A DNA stretch of 64,000 nt from RUG420 sp045642465 (lineage in GTDB: Bacteria; Bacillota; Clostridia; Oscillospirales; Acutalibacteraceae), in NCBI GenBank assembly GCA_045642465.1, contig JAZUIY010000015.1:186001-250000 (forward strand), given 5' to 3'. Below are positions 1-9,195 of this stretch, piece by piece (the first letter of the stretch is position 1; every line of letters starts with the position of its first letter). Position numbers and translations under genes: made by a program. The notes beneath the pieces are model-generated. The model was not told the DNA's origin and did not search any database. It saw nothing but the letters and a program-made list of their open reading frames with translations.

Positions 1-1
1 C

Positions 2-451
2 TTCTACGACGACTTGGAAGCCACCTTGAAAAAGGCAAAGGCTGACATGGACGGCGTGAAGATTCAGCTGGAAGAAGACAAAACCGACATCCCATGTGAC
101 AAGTGTGGCCGCTTAATGGTCATTAAAACCGGGCGATTCGGCCGCTTCTTGGCCTGCCCAGGCTACCCAGATTGTAAGAACACCAAGCCTCTCATTGTAG
201 AAACCGGTGCCACCTGCCCGAAGTGTGGCGGCAACGTCATTCAGCGGAAATCCAAGCGTGGCTTCGTATTCTACGGCTGCTCCAATTATCCGAAGTGTGA
301 CTTCTCCACCTGGGACGTTCCAAGTGAAGAAAAGTGCCCACAGTGTGGACAGAGCCTCTTTAAGCACAAGGGTTCCTTAGTATGCTTGAAGGAAGGCTGC
401 GGCTATGAACAGGCTGCTCCAAGAAAGAGGAAGACCAAGGATGCCGAATAA
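2..451 (+). CDS. topA: DNA topoisomerase I, C-terminal fragment (5' end outside window)
   Basis: About 149 codons are visible; the frame is open from base 2, so the gene starts upstream of the window. The fragment carries three C4-type zinc ribbons in a row, with pairs such as CDKC, CPKC and CPQC and the spacing seen in the DNA-binding tail of bacterial type IA topoisomerase I. That enzyme relaxes negative supercoils through a tyrosine in a core domain not seen here. The tail ends in a basic stretch (PRKRKTK). The stop overlaps the start of trmFO by 11 bp, the common topA-trmFO order of Bacillota. A TTG inside the frame near base 14 is not a real start. Confidence 0.96.
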   Translation, partial: FYDDLEATLKKAKADMDGVKIQLEEDKTDIPCDKCGRLMVIKTGRFGRFLACPGYPDCKNTKPLIVETGATCPKCGGNVIQRKSKRGFVFYGCSNYPKCDFSTWDVPSEEKCPQCGQSLFKHKGSLVCLKEGCGYEQAAPRKRKTKDAE

Positions 452-1757
452 AGCAATTGTAGTAGGAGCGGGTTTCGCCGGCTCGGAAGCAGCCATGCAG
501 CTGGCCAAGGCCGGGGTGGAAACTCACCTCTATGAAATGAGACCGGTGAAATTCACACCGGCCCATAAAACCGAACACTTTGCGGAACTCATCTGTTCCA
601 ATTCCTTCAAAGCCAGCCGCATTGACAGCGCTGCCGGCCTCATGAAGGAAGAAATGACCAGATTCGGTTCCCTCTGTGTGGACTGCGCCAAGAAGACGGC
701 GGTACCTGCCGGCGGCTCCCTTTCCGTAAACCGGGAAGAGTTTGCCCAGATGGTAACCGACCGCATTTTGGCAGAGCCAAATATTATTGTGCACCGAGAA
801 GAAGTGACTTCTATTCCGGAAGTGGGAAAAGATGCAGATGCGGTTATTATTGCCGCCGGACCATTGGCTTCCGACGCCTTGTCCGAAAGCATTTCTGCCC
901 TTTGCGGAGAAGGCCTGCACTTCTTTGATGCGGTAGCTCCTATTGTCAGCGGAGACAGCATTGACATGACCAAGGCTTTTTGCCAGTCCCGTTATGACCG
1001 GGGCGGGGAAGATGACTACATCAACTGCCCGTTTAACAAGGAAGAATATGAAGCCTTTTACGAGGCTTTGGTTTCTGCAGAAGGGGCTCCACAGCACGAC
1101 TTCGACAAACGGAAAACCGGATACGAAGGCTGTATGCCAATTGAGGTTATGGCCAATCGCGGCTTGGATACCATGCGCTTTGGCCCAATGAAACCGGTGG
1201 GTTTAACCGACCCGCGCACCGGTCATAGACCATGGGCGGCAGTTCAGCTCCGGAAGGAGACCAAAGAAGGCACCATGTACAATTTGGTTGGTTTCCAGAC
1301 CAACTTAAAATGGGGAGAACAAAAAAGAGTCTTCTCCATGATTCCGGGCCTAGAACATGCGGAATTCCTCCGTTACGGTGTCATGCATCGCAACACCTTT
1401 ATCCAGTCTCCAAAACTGCTGGATGCCACTTACCAATTTAAGGCACAGCCGGGCCTCTATTTTGCCGGTCAGATTACCGGGGTAGAGGGCTACATGGAAT
1501 CTGCCATGTCCGGTATTTTAGCCGGGTTAAACGCAGCCAGACAGTTAAACGGGGAAGAACCGCTGGTTCTTCCAACCTATACCATGATGGGGGCCCTCAG
1601 TGCCTACATCAGCAACGAGAGCGTAGAAAACTTCCAGCCAATGGGTGCCAACTTCGGTGTCCTGCCGGAACTGGCCGACCGCCCTCGGGACAAGAAAGAA
1701 CGTTACGCTGCTTACGCAGCCCGTTCGTTAGCATATTTTGACGAGGTAACAAAATGA
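441..1757 (+). CDS. trmFO: Methylenetetrahydrofolate--tRNA-(uracil-5-)-methyltransferase TrmFO
   Basis: 438 aa, the usual TrmFO length. It makes ribothymidine at U54 of tRNA using methylenetetrahydrofolate and FADH2. An FAD-binding GAGFAGSE motif lies at residues 9-16. Cys52 in the ICSNSF motif and Cys231 in EGCMPIE match the two catalytic cysteines known for the family. The C-terminal FAD segment GQITGVEGY follows near residue 343. The ATG at 441 was chosen because the motif begins at once after it and an AAGAGG site precedes it; a longer frame from 405 would only add residues inside topA. It overlaps topA by 11 bp, and the next gene overlaps its stop (ATGA), so translation is probably coupled. 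Confidence 0.97.
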   Translation: MPNKAIVVGAGFAGSEAAMQLAKAGVETHLYEMRPVKFTPAHKTEHFAELICSNSFKASRIDSAAGLMKEEMTRFGSLCVDCAKKTAVPAGGSLSVNREEFAQMVTDRILAEPNIIVHREEVTSIPEVGKDADAVIIAAGPLASDALSESISALCGEGLHFFDAVAPIVSGDSIDMTKAFCQSRYDRGGEDDYINCPFNKEEYEAFYEALVSAEGAPQHDFDKRKTGYEGCMPIEVMANRGLDTMRFGPMKPVGLTDPRTGHRPWAAVQLRKETKEGTMYNLVGFQTNLKWGEQKRVFSMIPGLEHAEFLRYGVMHRNTFIQSPKLLDATYQFKAQPGLYFAGQITGVEGYMESAMSGILAGLNAARQLNGEEPLVLPTYTMMGALSAYISNESVENFQPMGANFGVLPELADRPRDKKERYAAYAARSLAYFDEVTK

Positions 1758-2767
1758 AAATCATCGTAGACGCTTTTGGCGGAGATAACGCACCACTTGA
1801 AATCATCAAAGGGGCCATTTCTGCCAAAAACGCCTTTGGTGTGGATATTCTTCTCTGCGGCAATGAACAGGAAATCAAAGCCTGTGCCGCAGAAAACAAT
1901 CTCGACATCAGTGGCGTTGAACTGAAAGACGCAGAGAGCTTCATCCCGGTAGATGTAGATCCTCTGAAAATCCGTAATGACTACAAAAACTGCTCTTTGG
2001 CAGTGGCCCTCCGTGCCCTGAAAGCAGGGGAAGGGGATGCCGTTGTCAGTGCCGGTTCCACCGGTGCACTGGTTGTAGGGGCCTCCCTCTTTGTAAAGCG
2101 GATTCCGGGTACCCAGCCATCTATTGGTGTCATTATGCCAAACAACGAAGGCCAGTTTATGGTTATTGATGGTGGGGGAAACATTAATGTTACCCCGGAT
2201 GCACTGCATCGCTTTGCCATCATGGGCAGCATTTACATGGAACGGGTTTTGGGCGTAAAGAACCCACGGGTTGGCCTGGCCAATATTGGCGTGGAACCAA
2301 ACAAGGGAACCGACTTGCAGGTGGCCGCATACCAGTTGATGCAGGACGCCAAGGAATACAACTTCATCGGCAACGCAGAAGTCAGAGACATTCCGTTTGG
2401 CGGCGTGGACGTTGTGGTTTGTGACGGCTTCACCGGCAATATTTTCTTAAAGACCTTTGAAGGGGTTGCCCTGATGCTCTTAAAGAACATCAAGGGAATG
2501 TTCACCAAGAATGTAGGCTCCAAACTGGCCTACCTGGGCGTCAAAGGCGGCATGAATGAACTGCGGTCCAAACTGGACTACAACGCCATCGGCGGCGCAC
2601 CGCTGATGGGCATTCAAAAGCCGGTCATTAAGGCCCACGGTTCCGCCGAAGCCCAAACCGTAGAAAACGCCATCCGCCAGGCCATTGAATATGCCGAAAG
2701 CGGAGCCATTGATATTATTGCTGAAAACATGCCGAAAAAGGCAGAAAGGAGTCCGTCAGATGAATAA
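1754..2767 (+). CDS. plsX: Phosphate acyltransferase PlsX
   Basis: 337 aa, family length. PlsX converts acyl-ACP to acyl-phosphate, the acyl donor for PlsY in phosphatidic acid synthesis; it is a peripheral membrane enzyme. The N-terminus MKIIVDAFGGDNAP and the later GSTGALV and GFTGN segments are typical. The start overlaps the trmFO stop as ATGA, and the end overlaps rnc by 8 bp. In many Bacillota plsX is followed by fabH/fabD/fabG/acpP before rnc; here those genes are absent and rnc follows directly. Confidence 0.97.
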   Translation: MKIIVDAFGGDNAPLEIIKGAISAKNAFGVDILLCGNEQEIKACAAENNLDISGVELKDAESFIPVDVDPLKIRNDYKNCSLAVALRALKAGEGDAVVSAGSTGALVVGASLFVKRIPGTQPSIGVIMPNNEGQFMVIDGGGNINVTPDALHRFAIMGSIYMERVLGVKNPRVGLANIGVEPNKGTDLQVAAYQLMQDAKEYNFIGNAEVRDIPFGGVDVVVCDGFTGNIFLKTFEGVALMLLKNIKGMFTKNVGSKLAYLGVKGGMNELRSKLDYNAIGGAPLMGIQKPVIKAHGSAEAQTVENAIRQAIEYAESGAIDIIAENMPKKAERSPSDE

Positions 2768-3467
2768 GGAATTAACCGAAGCCCGTCTCAACGACTTAGC
2801 GGATTTTGAGAAAAATCTGGGATATGAATTCCACAACAAAGATCTGTTAGATACGGCCCTGACCCACTCCTCTTATGCCAATGAAAAAGGCCATGGTTAC
2901 AAATACAATGAACGCCTGGAATTCTTAGGGGATTCCGTTTTGGGCTTTGTTACGGCAGAAACCTTCTATGTCCAGTTCAAAGACATGCCGGAAGGCCGTT
3001 TGACCAAAACCCGTGCTTCCCTGGTTTGCGAAGATGCCTTAAAGGACTTTGCTAAAGAAGTAAACCTGGGCCAGTACTTACTGCTGGGCAAAGGGGAACA
3101 GAAGAGCGGCGGCAGAACCAGAGCCTCCATTCTGGCAGACGCTTTTGAGGCCGTTATTGCAGCCATTTACTTAGATGGTGGCTTGGAACCGGCCAAGGAA
3201 TTCATTCTCCGTTTTGTACTGAAAGCCATGGAAACCCATACCGTTTCCTTCAAGGATTACAAGACCCAATTGCAGGAAGTCATCCAGAAAAATCCGGAAG
3301 AAAAACTGTGCTATGTTTTGGTAGGAGAATCCGGTCCGGACCACGACAAACGCTTTGAAGTGGAAGTGCATTTGAACTCCAACATCATTGGCAAAGGCAT
3401 TGGCCGAACCAAGAAGCAAGCCGAGCAGGAAGCTGCAAAGGAAGCTTTGGAATTAATGGGATTATAA
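2760..3467 (+). CDS. rnc: Ribonuclease III
   Basis: 235 aa. It cleaves double-stranded RNA in rRNA precursors and some mRNAs. The signature NERLEFLGDS is at residues 50-59, and a second acidic motif (DAFEAVIAA) near 127 completes the Mg-binding site. A double-stranded RNA-binding domain fills about residues 165-234, ending KKQAEQEAAKEAL. The ATG at 2760 is preceded by AAAGGAG at 2745-2751; an in-frame upstream start at 2685 would lie deep within plsX and is rejected. The last codons contain a promoter candidate for smc. Confidence 0.97.
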   Translation: MNKELTEARLNDLADFEKNLGYEFHNKDLLDTALTHSSYANEKGHGYKYNERLEFLGDSVLGFVTAETFYVQFKDMPEGRLTKTRASLVCEDALKDFAKEVNLGQYLLLGKGEQKSGGRTRASILADAFEAVIAAIYLDGGLEPAKEFILRFVLKAMETHTVSFKDYKTQLQEVIQKNPEEKLCYVLVGESGPDHDKRFEVEVHLNSNIIGKGIGRTKKQAEQEAAKEALELMGL

Positions 3468-3475
3468 GGTATAAT
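3447..3475 (+). promoter_or_regulatory. Sigma-A-type promoter candidate for smc
   Basis: TTGGAA (3447-3452), 17-bp spacer, TATAAT (3470-3475). It lies across the 3' end of rnc, about 40 bp ahead of the smc start codon. It suggests smc-ftsY can be transcribed apart from the upstream genes. Confidence 0.6.
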
Positions 3476-3513
3476 AAAACGTTAGAAATTAAAGTTTAAA
3501 GGAAGGAAACCAC

Positions 3514-6500
3514 ATGGTTTTAACAGCACTGGAAATGCAAGGATTCAAGTCCTTCCCAGACAAAACCGTCCTGCGGTTTGACCAGGGAATGACAGCGGTC
3601 GTTGGACCGAACGGATCCGGCAAAAGTAACATCTCCGATGCCGTTCGCTGGGTTTTAGGGGAACAGTCCACCAAGAACCTGCGCGGAGCCAAAATGGAAG
3701 ATGTTATCTTCAGCGGTACGGATGCCCGTAAGGCTTTAGGCTATGCGGAAGTCACCCTCCGCCTGGATAACAAAGACCGCACCTTAAACAAGGATACGGA
3801 CGAAGTTTCCATTACCCGTCGGTATTACCGTTCCGGGGAAAGTGAATATAAAATCAATGGGGAAGTTTCCCGACTCCGTGACATCAACGAACTGTTCATG
3901 GATACCGGTCTCGGCCGGGACGGTTATTCCATTGTCAGCCAGGGTAAGGTTGCCGACATGGTTTCCGCCAAGTCCAGCCAGCGCCGTGACATGTTGGAAG
4001 AAGCTGCCGGTATTTCCCATTTCCGTTATAGAAGAACCGATGCCCTTCGCCGCCTTTCTCAGGCAGAAGAGAACTTAGTCCGTCTTCGTGACATCCTGTC
4101 CGAACTGGAAAGCCGGGTTGGCCCACTGAAGACCCAGAGTGAAAAGGCGCAGAAGTTCTTAGTACTGGCAGAGGAAAAGAAACAGTTGGAAATTGGTCTT
4201 TGGCTTTATAACATTGACCATTTAAAGAACAAGTTAAAAGAGCAGGAACATAAAATTGACCTGGCTCAGTCTCAATATAACGAGGCAGACGAGTCCCTGA
4301 CCAAAATTGAAGGGGACATTGAAGCCGCCTTGGAAAAGGCCCGCAACATGACCACCCAGATTGAGGAAATCCGCAATTCCATTGGGGAAAAAGAGGAAAA
4401 AGTTGCTGACCTGAATGCCCGCATTGCGGTTAACGAAAACACCATTGAACTGAACAATCAGTCTGTGGAACGCATCCGCAGAGACATGGAAACCGCAGCT
4501 TCCGCCAGAGAAGAAGTCTTAGAGACCATTGCGTCCCTGAAAAACGACATCTTAGCACTGGAAAAGCAGGTGGCAGAAAAGAAAGAGGCATTGGCTGACG
4601 TACAGAAGCAGGGCGACGAGCTGACGAAAGCCACCTCCGCCCATTCCGAACGCAGTGCTTCTCTTTCCGAAAAATTAGCCAGCCTTTCCGAAGATTGGGC
4701 CGCTGCCCGCGTGGCCATTTCTTCCGCCAAGGCAAGTATGGAAGAAATTCAGTCCCGTTCCACCGACGCAGACGAATCTGCCAAGGAACGGAGAGACTTA
4801 CTGAAAAAGTTAACTGCCGAAAAAGATGCGGCAGAAGCCAGAGTGAAGGAAGCAGACGAAGCCGTTACTTCTCTCACCAACGCTATTGACGGATATGAAC
4901 TCCGGGCCAAGACCCGCCGGGAAAAAGCAGATAAGCTCCGGGTGGAACTGGACAGCATCCGCAGAGAAGCCGAACAGAAGGAAGACCGCATCCGTCTTCT
5001 CCAGGACATGGAGAAGAACATGGAAGGGTATCAGGGTTCGGTTAAATCCGTAGTAAAGGAAAGCCAGCGCGGCACCCTCCGTGGCATTCACGGTCCGCTG
5101 TCCAGCTTAATTTCCGTTCCGAACAAGTACGCTTTGGCAGTGGAAACCGCATTGGGTTCCGCCATTCAAAACGTAGTTGTAGACACCGAAGCGGACGCCA
5201 AAAAGGCCATTGCCTTCTTAAAAGAAACCAAGGGCGGCCGAGCTACCTTCCTACCAATCAGTGCCATCAAGAGCAAGGAACTGAAGGAAGATGACTTAGA
5301 TGACAGCTACGGTTATGTAGATATTGCTTCTAACCTGGTAAAGGCGGACAAGAAGTACGAAGAAATTGTCAAATCCCTGCTCTGTCACACCGTTGTAGTG
5401 GAAGATATGGATTGCGCCATTACCATGGGTAAAAAATATAAGAACCGATTCAAAATCGTGACCCTTGACGGACAGGTTATCAACGCCGGCGGTTCCATGA
5501 CCGGTGGTTCCCGTGTGAAGAATGCGGGTATGCTGTCCCGTTCCGGGGAAATGGAAAAGCTGCAAAAGGACTTCGACGCCCTCCAGAAGAAACTGGCTGC
5601 CGCCGAAGACACCTATCAGAAGGCCGCCGAAGAAGCTTCCAAAGCGGAAGCCGAAAAGGATGCCACCGCAGCTGACCTGATCACCGCCAACGAAGCCAAG
5701 GTTCACGCCGACAGCGCCTTTGCCTTGGTGGAAGGCCAGTACGCTACCGTAAAGGAAGCCCTGGACAGCATTGAGGAAGAAAAGGCACAGGGAGAACGCC
5801 GAATCGCCCAGTTGGAAAAGGATGCCAAAGAGGCTGCTCAGAAAGAAGCCGACAGCCAGAAAGCAATGGATGCCGTTTCTGCAGAATTGGAAGCCATTAG
5901 CGGTAACTTGGAAGACGTTCGTTTGAAACAAGAGGAGATTAACCGGCAGAGAAGCCAGATTGACATGGATATTCTCTCCCTGGAAAAGGATAAGCAGGCA
6001 AAAGAGGATTCCATTGCCCGCCTGACAGACGAAGGCTCCGGACAAACCGAGAAGGAAGCTCAGCTGCAGGAAGAAATCAATGGATTCTTGGCTGCCAACC
6101 AAGAGGCAGAATCCGACATTGCCGCTCAGAAAGAAGCCATTGCCGCCCTGCAAAATTCCGGCGAAGATGCCCGTAAGCAGATTGATGCTTTGGTAGTAGA
6201 CCGCCAGGAGGCAGAAGCAGAAAGCGTAAAGCTCCGCTCTGTGGAACGCAGCAAGACCGACGAGCGGGAACGCATCAGTGGGGAACTGGTCCGTTTGGAA
6301 GAACGGAAAATCAGCATGATGCAAGACCACGACGACACCGTCAACAAACTCTTTGATGAGTACCAGTTGACCCGCCGCGAAGCAGCCGAACTGACGGCTC
6401 CTTCGGAGGATCCAACCGCCGACAACCGTGCCCTCATTGAATTGAAGGGTAAAATCAAGGCTCTTGGTTCCGTAAACGTAGGCGCCATTGAAGAATATAA

Positions 6501-7086
6501 GGAAGTTTCCGAACGCTATGAGTTCATGAACGGACAGATTACCGACGTGGAAACCTCCAAGAAGGAATTGACCTCCCTCATTGAAGAACTGACAGACAAC
6601 ATGTCCCAGCAGTTCAGGGAACAGTTCCAGAGAATTAACACCGCATTCGGAGCCACCTTCCGTGACCTGTTTGGCGGTGGTAAAGCAGAACTGATTCTGG
6701 AAGACGAACTGGACATTCTGGAATGCCCAATTCAAATTCAGGTTCAGCCACCGGGCAAGAACGTTCAAAACATTGACTTGTTGTCCGGCGGGGAAAAGGG
6801 ACTTTCCGCCATTGCACTGCTTTGTGCCATCCTGAAAGTCACCCCGGCCCCGTTCTGTATCTTCGACGAAGTAGAAGCAGCGCTGGATGACGTTAACGTA
6901 TCCCGCTTTGCTCAGTACGTTCGCCGAATGACCAAAAACACGCAGTTCATTTTGATTACCCATAGACGTGGCACCATGGAAGAAGCCGATATCATGTACG
7001 GCATTACCATGGAAGAAGAAGGCGTTTCCAAACTGCTGGAACTCCGTACCGCAGAAATGGTGAAGAAATTGGGCTTAGACGCATAA
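3514..7086 (+). CDS. smc: Chromosome segregation protein SMC
   Basis: 1190 aa, full length. It is the ATPase of the bacterial condensin complex (partners ScpA and ScpB, not in this window) and organises newly replicated chromosomes. Walker A GPNGSGKS lies at residues 31-38; long coiled coils flank a hinge at about 520-670 (with GGSMTGGS near its end); the ABC signature LSGGEKG begins at 1090 and Walker B runs through D1118-E1119. The signature is followed by GLSAIALL. The RBS AAAGGAAGG precedes ATG 3514. The smc-ftsY pairing is widely conserved; ftsY starts 15 bp downstream. Confidence 0.98.
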   Translation: MVLTALEMQGFKSFPDKTVLRFDQGMTAVVGPNGSGKSNISDAVRWVLGEQSTKNLRGAKMEDVIFSGTDARKALGYAEVTLRLDNKDRTLNKDTDEVSITRRYYRSGESEYKINGEVSRLRDINELFMDTGLGRDGYSIVSQGKVADMVSAKSSQRRDMLEEAAGISHFRYRRTDALRRLSQAEENLVRLRDILSELESRVGPLKTQSEKAQKFLVLAEEKKQLEIGLWLYNIDHLKNKLKEQEHKIDLAQSQYNEADESLTKIEGDIEAALEKARNMTTQIEEIRNSIGEKEEKVADLNARIAVNENTIELNNQSVERIRRDMETAASAREEVLETIASLKNDILALEKQVAEKKEALADVQKQGDELTKATSAHSERSASLSEKLASLSEDWAAARVAISSAKASMEEIQSRSTDADESAKERRDLLKKLTAEKDAAEARVKEADEAVTSLTNAIDGYELRAKTRREKADKLRVELDSIRREAEQKEDRIRLLQDMEKNMEGYQGSVKSVVKESQRGTLRGIHGPLSSLISVPNKYALAVETALGSAIQNVVVDTEADAKKAIAFLKETKGGRATFLPISAIKSKELKEDDLDDSYGYVDIASNLVKADKKYEEIVKSLLCHTVVVEDMDCAITMGKKYKNRFKIVTLDGQVINAGGSMTGGSRVKNAGMLSRSGEMEKLQKDFDALQKKLAAAEDTYQKAAEEASKAEAEKDATAADLITANEAKVHADSAFALVEGQYATVKEALDSIEEEKAQGERRIAQLEKDAKEAAQKEADSQKAMDAVSAELEAISGNLEDVRLKQEEINRQRSQIDMDILSLEKDKQAKEDSIARLTDEGSGQTEKEAQLQEEINGFLAANQEAESDIAAQKEAIAALQNSGEDARKQIDALVVDRQEAEAESVKLRSVERSKTDERERISGELVRLEERKISMMQDHDDTVNKLFDEYQLTRREAAELTAPSEDPTADNRALIELKGKIKALGSVNVGAIEEYKEVSERYEFMNGQITDVETSKKELTSLIEELTDNMSQQFREQFQRINTAFGATFRDLFGGGKAELILEDELDILECPIQIQVQPPGKNVQNIDLLSGGEKGLSAIALLCAILKVTPAPFCIFDEVEAALDDVNVSRFAQYVRRMTKNTQFILITHRRGTMEEADIMYGITMEEEGVSKLLELRTAEMVKKLGLDA

Positions 7087-7101
7087 TCCGGAGGAATTGA
7101 A

Positions 7102-9186
7102 ATGGGAATTTTTGGCAAAACCAATAAAGGCATGAAAAAAACCAGAGACAGCTTCAATGCCAATATTGACAGCGTCCTGGATGCTTTTGAAGAAATTGGT
7201 GATGACCTTTATGACGAACTGACCGAGGTTCTTGTTATGGGCGATGTAGGGGTTTACACCTCCGAAGCCATCATGGATGAAACCAAGGCCAGAGTAGAAA
7301 AACAGGGCATTAAAAATCCTCTGGAAGTACGTCAGGTAATCAAAGATGTTGTAACCGATATGTTGGGAGAGGATCAGAGCATTGACTTCCTCACCACACC
7401 GGCCGTTATTTTGGTTATCGGCGTCAACGGGGTAGGGAAAACCACCACCATTGGTAAAATGGCAGCGTTCTTTGAACGCCAGGGCCAGAAGGTTATCTTA
7501 GGCGCAGCCGATACCTTCCGTGCCGCAGCCATTGACCAGCTGCAAATCTGGGCAGACCGCGCCGGGGTTGACATTGTCAAGCACGACGAAGGCGCAGACC
7601 CGGCAGCCGTGGTTTTCGATACCATTAACGCCGGCATCAACCGCAACGCGGATGTCATCATTGTTGACACCGCCGGCCGTATTCACAATAAGAAAAACCT
7701 CATGGACGAGTTGAATAAGATTTTCCGTGTCATTGACCGTGAACTGCCTTATTCCGACCGTGAAATCTTCCTGGTACTGGATGCTACTACCGGCCAGAAC
7801 GCCATTAGCCAGGCCAAGGAATTCATGAAGGTTGCCGAAGTATCCGGTATTGTCCTGACCAAACTGGACGGTACTGCCCGCGGCGGCGTGGTTCTTTCCG
7901 TAAAGAACGACTTGAAGCTGCCGGTAAAATTCATCGGCGTAGGCGAAGGCATTGATGACCTTCAGCCGTTCTCCGCTACCGCCTTTGCCTCCTCCTTGTT
8001 TGACGTGATGTCCAAAGAAGAACAGGAAGCACTGGAAAGCAAGATTGAAGCCAACATGCACCTGACCGAATTGCCGGAGGAAGAAGAATCCGACGAAGAA
8101 AAGGTGCTGACCAAGAAGGAAGAAAAGGCCAAGGCAAAGGCCGAAGCCCAGGCAGAAAAGGAAGCCGAAGCAGCCGCTATTGCCGCAGCCGAAGAAAAGG
8201 CCCGCCGCAAGGCCGAACAGAAGGCCAAAGAGCAGGCCAAGAAGGAAGCCAACCGTCAGCGGCTTGAAGCAGAACGCATTGCCGCTGAAGAAGCAGCTGC
8301 CAAGAAGCCCGCCGAAGAAGAGGCTGCCCGCGTAGCTGAAGAAGCCGCCGCTAAGCAGGCCGCTGAAGAAGAGGCTGCCCGCATTGCTGCCGAAGAAGCA
8401 GCCGCCAAGAAGGCCGCCGAAGAAGAGGCTGCCCGCATTGCTGCAGAAGAAGCCGCAGCCAAGAAACCCGCCGAAGAAGAGGCTGCCCGCATTGCTGCAG
8501 AAGAAGCAGCCGCCAAGAAGGCCGCCGAAGAAGAGGCAGCCCGCGTAGCCGCTGAAGAAGCCGCAGCCAAGAAGGCCGCCGAAGAAGAGGCTGCCCGCGT
8601 AGCTGCAGAAGAAGCCGCAGCCAAGAAAGCCGCCGAAGAAGAGGCCGCTCGCATTGCTGCTGAAGAAGCTGCCGAAGAGGCTGCAGAAGAAGCCGCTCCG
8701 GAAATCTCTTTGGAAGACTTTACTGTTGCCCGTTTGGATGACGAAGCAGAAGGCACCTTCGAAGATATGGATGGCATCATCCTTGAGGTTGAATTCCCAT
8801 CCGACGAAGAACTTCTTGCCCGCTTTGATACCGCTCCTGCTGTAGAAGACGTTTCTGAAGAAGCAGAAGAGGTTGCTGAAGAAATTGCCGAAGAGGCAGA
8901 AGTAGAAGCACCTGCAGAAGTTGTTGAAGAAGAACCAGAAGCTGCTGAAGAAGTTCCAGAAGTCTTCGTAGATGACGATGGCATTGAATACTTCACCGAA
9001 GACGAGGAAGAAGCTCCGGCAGAAGAAGAGGAAGTGCTGGATAAGGCTGCTTTGAAGGCTCAGAAGAAGGCAGAAAAAGAAGCCGCCAAGAAGGCAGCTG
9101 AAAAAGAAAAGGTTCTCCGCATGATTGAAAAAGAACGGGAAAAAGAAGAAAAACGCCGTGCGAAGAAAGCAGCGAAGAACAAGTAA
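7102..9186 (+). CDS. ftsY: Signal recognition particle receptor FtsY with a long repetitive C-terminal extension
   Basis: 694 aa; the NG GTPase domain alone is about 300 aa. FtsY docks SRP-ribosome complexes at the membrane by pairing its GTPase with Ffh. G1 GVNGVGKT is at 107-114, DTAGR at 189-193 and TKLDG at 253-257; the domain ends near residue 300. There is no N-terminal acidic A domain. Instead about 390 residues follow the NG core: an acidic linker, a Lys/Ala/Glu helix, seven near-identical 17-18-residue repeats (393-517), an acidic stretch with little predicted structure, and a basic Lys/Arg/Glu tail (646-694). The NG part is ordinary; the extension is unusual and its job is unknown. 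The RBS GGAGG precedes ATG 7102. Confidence 0.95.
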   Translation: MGIFGKTNKGMKKTRDSFNANIDSVLDAFEEIGDDLYDELTEVLVMGDVGVYTSEAIMDETKARVEKQGIKNPLEVRQVIKDVVTDMLGEDQSIDFLTTPAVILVIGVNGVGKTTTIGKMAAFFERQGQKVILGAADTFRAAAIDQLQIWADRAGVDIVKHDEGADPAAVVFDTINAGINRNADVIIVDTAGRIHNKKNLMDELNKIFRVIDRELPYSDREIFLVLDATTGQNAISQAKEFMKVAEVSGIVLTKLDGTARGGVVLSVKNDLKLPVKFIGVGEGIDDLQPFSATAFASSLFDVMSKEEQEALESKIEANMHLTELPEEEESDEEKVLTKKEEKAKAKAEAQAEKEAEAAAIAAAEEKARRKAEQKAKEQAKKEANRQRLEAERIAAEEAAAKKPAEEEAARVAEEAAAKQAAEEEAARIAAEEAAAKKAAEEEAARIAAEEAAAKKPAEEEAARIAAEEAAAKKAAEEEAARVAAEEAAAKKAAEEEAARVAAEEAAAKKAAEEEAARIAAEEAAEEAAEEAAPEISLEDFTVARLDDEAEGTFEDMDGIILEVEFPSDEELLARFDTAPAVEDVSEEAEEVAEEIAEEAEVEAPAEVVEEEPEAAEEVPEVFVDDDGIEYFTEDEEEAPAEEEEVLDKAALKAQKKAEKEAAKKAAEKEKVLRMIEKEREKEEKRRAKKAAKNK
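8278..8652 (+). repeat. Seven tandem 54-bp (one 51-bp) repeats inside ftsY
   Basis: Units begin at 8278, 8332 (51 bp), 8383, 8437, 8491, 8545 and 8599, and a partial eighth unit begins at 8653. Each encodes a variant of IAAEEAAAKKAAEEEAAR; variation is mostly I/V at the first position, A/P after KK, and synonymous changes. The frame is kept throughout. An 18-residue period equals five turns of an ideal alpha helix, so each unit would present the same face. Confidence 0.95.
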
Positions 9187-9195
9187 GGAAACACT

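Noticed and set aside
5296..6963. Long antisense open frame (555 codons) opposite smc
   Set aside because: Product is a low-complexity Phe/Gly/Asn-rich mirror of the coiled-coil codons; no start signals; smc is clearly the coding strand.
8278..8652. Regularly spaced repeats as a possible CRISPR array
   Set aside because: Units are contiguous, in frame and without unique spacers; they encode an alpha-helical protein segment.
8256..8996. A 246-codon antisense open frame rich in Ser and Ala opposite the ftsY repeats
   Set aside because: It is the mirror of the Glu/Ala/Lys codon repeats (GAA/GCC read backwards gives Ser/Ala), has no RBS and no relation to known proteins.
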